Notes under the pieces: generated by a model
Told to the model about the DNA's origin: nothing
The model's input: the letters and a program-made list of their open reading frames with translations, nothing else
Databases searched by the model: none
Translations under genes and position numbers: made by a program
Assembly: GCA_900554545.1 (NCBI GenBank)
Contig: USHW01000041.1
Location: forward strand, 1 to 19,501
DNA from: an uncultured Prevotella sp.
Lineage (GTDB): Bacteria > Bacteroidota > Bacteroidia > Bacteroidales > Bacteroidaceae
DNA length: 19,501 nt
Direction: 5' to 3'
Part shown: one piece after another, positions 13,460-19,501 of the stretch
Position numbering within the stretch: the first letter of the stretch is position 1
Layout: each line of letters begins with the position of its first letter

Positions 13460-13498
13460 ATGGCTGCGGCCTCAGGCTGGCCGGCTGCCGCGGCTGTT

Positions 13499-13771
13499 TT
13501 ATTTGATAGCTTCGTTGAGTTCGGCTCCCGCCTTGAACTTTGCAACCTTCTTGGCGGCTATCTGTATCTTCTCTTTTGTTGCAGGGTTGATGCCTTCGCG
13601 TGCCGGACGCTCGTTTACGCTGAACGTGCCGAAGCCAACCAGAGAAACCTTGTCGCCTGCTACGAGGGCGTCCTTGATGGCAGCCACAGTAGCGTCGAGA
13701 GCCTTCTTAGCGTCGGCTTTTGACAGCCCTGAACCTGCAGCTATTTTTTCAATAAGTTCTGTTTTGTTCAT
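13499..13771 (-). CDS. hup: HU-family DNA-binding protein
   Basis: 90 residues, the normal HU length. It is a histone-like dimer that bends and compacts DNA. MNKTELIEKIAAGSGLSKADAKKAL forms the helical half. GFGTFSVNERPAREGINPATKEKIQI (about 47-72) is the HU signature and the DNA-binding β-arm with its Pro. It is a single gene with its own strong promoter (13828-13858) and a hairpin cluster after it. Confidence 0.96.
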   Translation of the reverse strand: MNKTELIEKIAAGSGLSKADAKKALDATVAAIKDALVAGDKVSLVGFGTFSVNERPAREGINPATKEKIQIAAKKVAKFKAGAELNEAIK

Positions 13772-13827
13772 GATTTGATGGATTTAAAATATTAATTGTA
13801 AGTACTGTGTTTCAGCATATTTCATCG

Positions 13828-13858
13828 CAAATATAGTCCATTCCTTTCATTTGCCAAA
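13828..13858 (-). promoter_or_regulatory. Promoter of hup
   Basis: On the minus strand TTTG (13858-13855), 19 bp, then TATATTTG (13835-13828): a full match to the Bacteroidetes promoter consensus. The leader is about 50-55 nt. It is divergent from the rhomboid promoter in the 211-bp spacer. Confidence 0.75.
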
Positions 13859-13918
13859 CAAAAAATAAAAAAAAGTGAGGAATTTAATGAAAAAAGTTGG
13901 TAAAAGCACGGTTTTATG

Positions 13919-13947
13919 TTGTTTGACGGATATTTTTCGTACTTTTG
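13919..13947 (+). promoter_or_regulatory. Predicted promoter of the rhomboid gene
   Basis: TTG (13919-13921), 18 bp, then the -7 box TACTTTTG (13940-13947), ending 35 bp before the rhomboid ATG. Confidence 0.55.
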
Positions 13948-13982
13948 CCTGCGTTTGTGTAACATGGTAATCTTATACGGAT

Positions 13983-14906
13983 ATGTTCAGAATTCCTACG
14001 ATAACAAAGAATTTGCTGATAATCAACGCCTTGATGTTCCTGGCGCTGATTGTGTTCGGGAGGATGGGTACCGACCTTAACAGCGTGCTCGGCCTGCACT
14101 TCTTCCTCGCCCCCGACTTCCATCTGTACCAGCTGTTCACCTACATGTTCATGCACGGTGGCTTCACGCACATACTGTTCAACATGTTCACCCTGTGGAT
14201 GTTCGGCGGCATCGTGGAGCAGGTGTGGGGGCCAAAGAAGTTCCTTTTCTACTACATAGCCTGCGGAGTGGGCGCCGGTATAATCCAGATGGTGGCGCAG
14301 TTTGGCGAGTTCTACATGCTGTCGAGCAGCCAGATACCCGGCTTCGGGCTTGACATGGTTTCCGAAGTGGTGCACTACAACGCCGCCGGGCTTAACATGT
14401 GGACTACCGTGGGCGCATCGGGCGCAATCTACGGCCTGCTCCTGGCCTTCGGCATGCTGTTCCCCGAGCAGCGCCTGTTCATATTCCCGTTGCCCGTGCC
14501 AATCAAGGCGAAGTGGATGGTCTGCATCTGGATTGTGGTGGAACTGCTCTCCGCCCTCGGCACACAGGGCAGCCAGGTGGCGCATTTCGCCCATCTCGGA
14601 GGTATGCTCTTCGGTTATATAATGATAAGGTATTGGCGCAACCATCCCGGCGGAGGCGGCTACGGGCGCTCGCGCGGACAGCAGTTCTTCGACCGCATGA
14701 AGGACAACTGGGAGCGGCGCAGCCACCGGAGATATGACGAGACACGCCGCGACGACGGCCCGAGGCGCGAGTCTGACTGGGACTACAACGCACGCCGCAA
14801 GGCCGAACAGGACGAGATTGACCGCATTCTCGACAAAGTGCGCCGCAGCGGATACGACAGCCTGACCGAAGAGGAGAAGCGAAAGCTCTTCGACGGAGGG
14901 AAGTGA
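13983..14906 (+). CDS. Rhomboid-family intramembrane serine protease
   Basis: 307 residues. The rhomboid core spans about residues 8-216 with six hydrophobic segments. The catalytic Ser146 lies in GASGAIYG and the His204 in HFAHLGG. HGGFTHILFNMFTLW (59-73) gives the conserved His/Asn oxyanion residues. The C-terminal 90 residues are charged and cytoplasmic, rich in Arg/Asp, ending in a DEIDRILDKVRRSGYDSLTEEEKRKLF helix pair often attached to Bacteroidetes rhomboids. It cleaves substrates within the inner membrane; the targets are unknown. The next gene, 129 bp away on the same strand, is a membrane-anchored phosphatase-fold protein. Confidence 0.93.
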   Translation: MFRIPTITKNLLIINALMFLALIVFGRMGTDLNSVLGLHFFLAPDFHLYQLFTYMFMHGGFTHILFNMFTLWMFGGIVEQVWGPKKFLFYYIACGVGAGIIQMVAQFGEFYMLSSSQIPGFGLDMVSEVVHYNAAGLNMWTTVGASGAIYGLLLAFGMLFPEQRLFIFPLPVPIKAKWMVCIWIVVELLSALGTQGSQVAHFAHLGGMLFGYIMIRYWRNHPGGGGYGRSRGQQFFDRMKDNWERRSHRRYDETRRDDGPRRESDWDYNARRKAEQDEIDRILDKVRRSGYDSLTEEEKRKLFDGGK

Positions 14907-14916
14907 CATCGTATAT

Positions 14917-15023
14917 AAGCAGACGAGATACAAGCAGGCAAGTGGACAAGTGACAAAAACCAACAGGCATAGACGCAGGCCGTAAGGCAAACCGGCTCGT
15001 CTGCTTGTGCCTCGTCTGCTTGT
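14917..15023. repeat. Direct and inverted 11-13 bp repeats between rhomboid and the EEP gene
   Basis: CTCGTCTGCTTGT occurs twice in tandem (14996-15008 and 15011-15023). AAGCAGACGAG at 14917-14927 is inverted to both, so the spacer can form alternative hairpins. The role is unknown; it may be an attenuator or simple repeat decay. Confidence 0.55.
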
Positions 15024-15035
15024 CAACTGAAAAAT

Positions 15036-16133
15036 ATGATACGCAAAATCAGGGACATAACGCTGCAAGTTCTGGCCGGAGCCAACGTGGCTACCGTGGC
15101 AGGCATGCTGCTTGTCGGCTATTCAGACCGCATCAACCCGATGGAACATTCGTTCTGGGCGAACGTAGGCCTGGCGTTCCCCGCGTTCCTTGCCGTCAAC
15201 CTGTGCTTTCTCGTATTCTTCCTTTTTGTAAGGAAAAAGTACGCGCTTGTATCGTTGGCGGGCCTGCTGTTGTGCTACCAGCCCATGCGGAACTACTGCC
15301 CCTTCAACGTGACGCGCGACGTTCCGCCCGGCGCCTTGAAGGTGCTTTCGTACAATGTCCACGGCTTTGTGGCCGGCGACTCTCCCGAAGACGACTCCAA
15401 TCCCATACTCGACTATATCATAAAAAGCGACGCCGACATAGTGTGCCTGCAGGAGGCGCGCCTCAGCGGAGCCATACTTGATGCGGTGAAAGGCGTTTAC
15501 GACCATTGCGACTCGGTGTTTCATCCGGGCCGTGGCGACTGCCTTGTGCTGATGAGCAAGTACCCCATCTTGGCGAAAGACCGCATAGAGTACCGCTCGA
15601 AAGGCAACCTGAGCGCAGCTTTCGTGGTTAAGATAGGCCGCGATACGGTCACCGTGGTGAACAACCACTTCGAGTCTACGGGCATATCGCTGGCCGACCG
15701 CACCGGTTTCAAGAACATGCTGAAGGGAAATTCAGACAAAGACACGATAAGGGAAGAGTCGAAACGCATCGCGCGCCAGCTCGGCGAGTCGGTGCGCATA
15801 CGCGCTCCGCAGGTTGACGCAGTGGCCGGTTTTGTCAGGAATTGCACCGGCCCGGTAATCCTTTGCGGCGACTTCAACGATTCACCCATATCATACGCCC
15901 ACCGGACGCTCGCCAACCTGCTCACCGACTGCTACGTGGCAAGCGGCAACGGTCCCGGAATTTCGTACCACCACAACGCCTTTTTCGTGCGCATAGACAA
16001 CATCATGTGCTCCGCCCACTGGCGCCCGTACCGCTGCAAGGTGGACAGAAACGTCAGCTATTCAGACCATTACCCCATTTATTGCTGGCTGCAAAGGCTT
16101 GGCGGAAGCGAAAAAGACGCGCAAAATGAATAA
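15036..16133 (+). CDS. Membrane-anchored endonuclease/exonuclease/phosphatase-family protein
   Basis: 365 residues. Three hydrophobic segments (about 11-29, 42-65 and 69-84) anchor it in the membrane. The EEP metal-dependent phosphoesterase fold follows from about residue 100: LSYNVHG (N107), DIVCLQEA (E140), NNHFES (H211), GDFND (D279, N281), then D321 and SDHYP (D344, H345). The catalytic set is complete. Members act on nucleic acids, phosphoinositides or sphingolipids, so the substrate cannot be assigned. A membrane anchor makes a lipid or envelope substrate at least as likely as DNA. The start at 15036 is supported by the basic MIRKIRD before the first helix. Confidence 0.88.
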   Translation: MIRKIRDITLQVLAGANVATVAGMLLVGYSDRINPMEHSFWANVGLAFPAFLAVNLCFLVFFLFVRKKYALVSLAGLLLCYQPMRNYCPFNVTRDVPPGALKVLSYNVHGFVAGDSPEDDSNPILDYIIKSDADIVCLQEARLSGAILDAVKGVYDHCDSVFHPGRGDCLVLMSKYPILAKDRIEYRSKGNLSAAFVVKIGRDTVTVVNNHFESTGISLADRTGFKNMLKGNSDKDTIREESKRIARQLGESVRIRAPQVDAVAGFVRNCTGPVILCGDFNDSPISYAHRTLANLLTDCYVASGNGPGISYHHNAFFVRIDNIMCSAHWRPYRCKVDRNVSYSDHYPIYCWLQRLGGSEKDAQNE

Positions 16134-16171
16134 TAAAAGGCTTTTAATTTTTTAAAGTTTGAATTTTTGTA

Positions 16172-16179
16172 TATCTTTG
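16172..16179 (+). promoter_or_regulatory. Predicted -7 box of secDF
   Basis: TATCTTTG matches TAnnTTTG and ends 50 bp before the secDF ATG. The region where the -33 box should lie is a T/A-rich run with no clear TTTG. Confidence 0.5.
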
Positions 16180-16229
16180 CACGCTATAATACAAAAGGTG
16201 AAAAAACATCAAAATAAATAATAACAAAA

Positions 16230-19229
16230 ATGCAAAACAAAGGAATCGTAATCGTATTGTCAGTTCTTCTGACCCTTGCAAGCATTTTTTATCTCTCGTT
16301 CTCCGTGGCTACAAGCTACTATGACAGCCAGGCGGCGAAGATAAAAGACCCTGTTGCACAGCAGGATTACAAGGACTCCGTGAAGTACCTCGGCATCTAC
16401 TCTTACAAGAAGTGCCTTGAGACACAAATCGGACTCGGCCTTGACCTCAAGGGAGGAATGAACGTGGTGCTCGAGATTTCCGTACCAGACGTGGTCGACA
16501 TGCTGGCCGACCATAAGACAGACGCCGTCTACCGCAAGTCGATGGAGCAGGCTAAGAAGGAGGAGGAAACGAGCCAAAAGGACTTCATCTCGCTTTTCAT
16601 CAAGTATTACAGGCAGAATGCTCCCGGGCACAGGCTTGCCGAAATCTTTGCAACACAGCAGCTGAAAGGCAAGGTGAGCACGCAAAGCACCGACGCAGAG
16701 GTGGAGAAAGCCCTGCGCGCCGAAGTGCAGGCGGCCATCGACAACTCGTACATCGTTGTGCGTAACCGTATCGACAAGTTCGGCGTCGTACAGCCAAACA
16801 TACAGAAACTTGAAGGGCAGGAAGGCCGAATAATGGTTGAAATGCCCGGCATCCGTGAGCCGGAGCGCATCCGCAAGCTTCTCCAGGGTAGTGCGAACCT
16901 CGAGTTTTGGGAGACATACAACAGCGAGGAAATCGTGCCTTACCTTGTACAGCTCGACCAAATGGAGGCCAATGTCGGCGGAGATGCCGACACTACGGCG
17001 GTGGAGGACACAGCAGCCGTTGCCGCAGACACGGCCAAGACCGCTGCGGCAAAGCCCAAGTTCCAGCTGAAGAAGGACGATGCGGCGGCTGCAAAGACGG
17101 CAGCTTCGTCGTCTGAAGCGCAGGACGAGCTGATGAAAAAGCAGCATCCGCTCCTCTCCCGCTTGCAGACTACAGGCCAGGGCGCGCTCAGCCTTGTCGG
17201 ATACGCTCATGTTCGCGACACAGCTGCTGTCAACAAAGTCATTTATTCGGAAACAGCAAGGCGCATACTCCCCTCGGACGTGAAGCTGCTTTGGAGCGCA
17301 AAGCCTGCCGACGGACTGTCAGCCAAGAATGTTTTTGAGCTGCATGCCCTGAAGGTTACACAGAGCAACGGCCGCGCTCCGCTTGAAGGCGACGTGATAA
17401 CTGACGCCCGTGACGACTTCAACCAGATGGGACGCCCGATTGTCAGCATGTCGATGAACTCTGACGGCGCACGCCGCTGGGCTACGCTTACAAAGGCCAA
17501 CGTAGGCCGCGCAATAGCCATCGTGCTTGACGGTGCCGTTTACAGTGCTCCGCGTGTAAGCAATGAAATCACCGGCGGAAACTCTGAAATCAGCGGAAAC
17601 TTCACCATCGAGGATACCAAAGACCTTGCCAACACCCTCAAGTCGGGACGTATGCCGGCTCCGGCGCGCATCGTCCAGGAGGACGTTGTAGGCCCGACGC
17701 TCGGTGCTCAGTCAATACAGCAGGGCTTGATTTCGTTCGTCATAGCGTTCATCATCCTCATGGCGTACATGGTTGTGCTGTACAACTTCATCCCGGGAAT
17801 GCTGGCCAACATGGCCCTTCTGTTCAACCTGTTCTTCACTTTGGGCATAATGAGTTCGTTCCAGACCGCCCTTACCATGCCGGGTATTGCCGGTTTGCTG
17901 TTGTCTTTGGGTATGGCTGTTGACGCGAACGTGCTTATTTACGAGCGTGCAAAGGAAGAACTTGCCAAAGGACTCAATGTAAAGAAGGCTATAGACGCCG
18001 GTTATAAAAACGCGTTCTCGGCCATCTTCGACTCCAACCTGACGTCAATCATCACAGGTGTAATCCTTGCCGTGTTCGGCAGCGGCCCCATCCGAGGCTT
18101 CGCCATGACGCTTATCATCGGTATCTGCTGCTCGTTCTTCACCGCAATATATATGACGCGCCTGATTTACGACCGCCAGATGAAGCGTGACAAGTGGCAG
18201 GGCCTTACGTTCACAACGGGCTTCTCGCGCAAGTTGCCGCAGAACACGAACTTCAACTTCATGGGGCGTTCAAAGCGTTCGCTCACAATCTGGGGCATAC
18301 TTACAGTGATATTCGTACTCAGCTTCCTGTTCAAGGGCTTCAGCAAGAGCATCGACTTCACTGGAGGACGCAACTATGTGCTGCGCTTCGAAAAGCCGGT
18401 ACAGCCCGAGCAGGTACGCGACGCACTTGAAGGAGCGTTCGGAGAATCCACGTTCAGTGCCATCGCAATAGGTGTGGACGGCAGGAACATCCGTGTTACT
18501 ACAAACTATAAAATCGAGTCCAACGACCAGAACGTTGACGCCGAGGTGGAGAGCATCCTCTTCAACTCGCTCACCAAGGCCGGATTGGTTACCCAGACGG
18601 ACATATCGAAGTTCCGCAATCCTGACATCCGCGAGGGTGGTTCAATCATCAGCAGCGCCAAGGTAGGTCCGTCTGTGGCAAAGGATATAACCCAGGGAGC
18701 TATCATCAGCGTGCTTGTGGCAATCGTGGCAATCTTCCTTTACATCCTGTTGCGCTTCCGCAACGTTGCCTTCTCGCTCGGTTCTACAATCGCGTTGGCG
18801 TTCGACACGCTGTTCGTGCTCGGTATATACTCGCTGCTTTGGGGACTCGTGCCAATGTCGCTCGAGGTTGACCAGACGTTCATCGGAGCCATCCTTACCG
18901 TCATCGGTTACTCAATCAACGACAAGGTGGTGGTGTTCGACCGTATCCGCGAGAACATGGGCCTGTATACTAAGCGTGACAGATGGACGTTGTTCAACGA
19001 CTCTTTGAACCAGACGCTTGCCCGTACAATCAACACCGGTACCGCAACCCTGCTCGTGCTCATCATCTGCTTCTTCTTCGCAGGCGAGAGCATCCGCAGC
19101 TTCTCGTTGACGATGATACTCGGTATCGTGTTCGGTACGTTCTCGTCAATCTTCATTGCCGCGCCTGTCGCATACCTCACTCTTGGCCGCAAGGAGAGGA
19201 GCAAGGGCCGCACGGCAGAGGCGAAGTAA
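16230..19229 (+). CDS. secDF: Protein translocase subunit SecDF (fused)
   Basis: 999 residues joining SecD and SecF, which use the proton-motive force to help SecYEG export proteins. SecD half: first membrane helix (about 5-27), GLGLDLKGGMNVVLEI (68-83), the P1 periplasmic domain with SANLEFWETYN (221-231), and later helices ending in DANVLIYERAKEEL. SecF half: SIDFTGGRNYVLRFE, then GYSINDKVVVFDRIRENMG and the closing NTGTATLLVLIICFFFAGE block. A low-complexity Ala/Thr/Lys stretch (about 249-300) with no domain features interrupts the SecD periplasmic part and is likely a flexible linker. Fused SecDF is usual in this phylum. It is transcribed alone, from its own promoter to a strong terminator. 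Confidence 0.96.
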   Translation: MQNKGIVIVLSVLLTLASIFYLSFSVATSYYDSQAAKIKDPVAQQDYKDSVKYLGIYSYKKCLETQIGLGLDLKGGMNVVLEISVPDVVDMLADHKTDAVYRKSMEQAKKEEETSQKDFISLFIKYYRQNAPGHRLAEIFATQQLKGKVSTQSTDAEVEKALRAEVQAAIDNSYIVVRNRIDKFGVVQPNIQKLEGQEGRIMVEMPGIREPERIRKLLQGSANLEFWETYNSEEIVPYLVQLDQMEANVGGDADTTAVEDTAAVAADTAKTAAAKPKFQLKKDDAAAAKTAASSSEAQDELMKKQHPLLSRLQTTGQGALSLVGYAHVRDTAAVNKVIYSETARRILPSDVKLLWSAKPADGLSAKNVFELHALKVTQSNGRAPLEGDVITDARDDFNQMGRPIVSMSMNSDGARRWATLTKANVGRAIAIVLDGAVYSAPRVSNEITGGNSEISGNFTIEDTKDLANTLKSGRMPAPARIVQEDVVGPTLGAQSIQQGLISFVIAFIILMAYMVVLYNFIPGMLANMALLFNLFFTLGIMSSFQTALTMPGIAGLLLSLGMAVDANVLIYERAKEELAKGLNVKKAIDAGYKNAFSAIFDSNLTSIITGVILAVFGSGPIRGFAMTLIIGICCSFFTAIYMTRLIYDRQMKRDKWQGLTFTTGFSRKLPQNTNFNFMGRSKRSLTIWGILTVIFVLSFLFKGFSKSIDFTGGRNYVLRFEKPVQPEQVRDALEGAFGESTFSAIAIGVDGRNIRVTTNYKIESNDQNVDAEVESILFNSLTKAGLVTQTDISKFRNPDIREGGSIISSAKVGPSVAKDITQGAIISVLVAIVAIFLYILLRFRNVAFSLGSTIALAFDTLFVLGIYSLLWGLVPMSLEVDQTFIGAILTVIGYSINDKVVVFDRIRENMGLYTKRDRWTLFNDSLNQTLARTINTGTATLLVLIICFFFAGESIRSFSLTMILGIVFGTFSSIFIAAPVAYLTLGRKERSKGRTAEAK

Positions 19230-19268
19230 CATTTTGCGTCAAAGGGAAAATATTTCCGAATATTTATC

Positions 19269-19305
19269 CGGAGGGGAGGGCGCGCAGCTTTCCCCTCCGT
19301 TTTTT
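19269..19305 (+). terminator. Intrinsic terminator of secDF
   Basis: CGGAGGGGA (19269-19277) pairs with TCCCCTCCG (19291-19299), followed at once by six Ts. It starts 39 nt past the stop codon. This is the clearest terminator in the window. Confidence 0.9.
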
Positions 19306-19501
19306 ATGCCTTTTGCCGTGGCCTGACGTGCGAAATGTATTGTTTTTGAACTTGACATGCTCCATACAATGAAAATGGGCATGTGTTTTCGTGTTATGTA
19401 GCAGGCCTTACGTCGGCCATGTAATTATCGTGCCGAGATGCCAAAATGTCTTGTCCTGGCAAAAGTTGACACATTTATGAACAATAAAAAATGTGTAAAA
19501 C
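19306..19501. other. Non-coding right end
   Basis: No gene is supported. A short family B-like word, CCTTTTGCCGTGGCC, lies just after the terminator. An inverted pair, ACACATTT (19469-19476) and AAATGTGT (19489-19496), lies close to the edge and may belong to the upstream region of a gene outside the window. Confidence 0.4.

Noticed and set aside
16260..17210. 316-codon open frame antisense to secDF
   Set aside because: Overlaps conserved SecD sequence and has no family features.

Overview
The window looks like chromosomal DNA of a Bacteroidales bacterium, most likely Prevotella or a near relative. The evidence is a type III glutamine synthetase, a fused SecDF, a class A β-lactamase of the Bacteroidetes subgroup (CfxA/CepA-like), a GH3-family enzyme, promoters of the Bacteroidetes form TTTG-N19-TAnnTTTG, few Shine-Dalgarno sequences, and AT-rich spacers between GC-rich genes.

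Region 1 (1-5755) is a nitrogen-assimilation block. On the minus strand are the N-terminal third of glutamine synthetase III (glnN, cut by the window edge) and a small β-barrel-like outer-membrane protein. Divergent from them on the plus strand are a PII protein (glnK), an ammonium transporter (amtB) and a glutamine-dependent asparagine synthetase (asnB). Together they cover ammonium entry, its sensing, its fixation as glutamine and amide transfer to asparagine. The barrel protein may be the outer-membrane step. The 493-bp divergent spacer carries a promoter for each direction plus perfect palindromes.

Region 2 (5756-13498) is a minus-strand run that can be read as one operon from a promoter near 13045-13076: GH3-family enzyme, Ig-like lipoprotein, DUF3108 protein, class A β-lactamase, MiaB. 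Two junctions are tight (an 11-bp overlap and a 0-bp gap). The region is full of short palindromic elements.

Region 3 (13499-19501) holds hup (minus). Divergent from it on the plus strand are a rhomboid protease, a membrane-anchored endonuclease/exonuclease/phosphatase-family protein and secDF, which ends in a clear intrinsic terminator.

The most unusual signal is a dispersed palindromic element, here called family A, with six copies. Each is a perfect hairpin CCCTCCCTTCGGGAGGG (or a near variant) fused to a GGGGTGGG tail, so one strand carries a canonical G-quadruplex motif. Two copies sit in frame inside miaB and lengthen the protein by about 35-40 residues. One lies 9 nt before the miaB start codon. 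One is read through as the C-terminal tail of the β-lactamase. Two are intergenic. A second family (B) of long hairpins rich in CTTTTGCA lies just past gene 3' ends. A third (C) is translated as the extra N-terminus of the lipoprotein. A fourth (D) flanks asnB on both sides.

I saw no rRNA, tRNA, CRISPR array, insertion sequence or phage gene.
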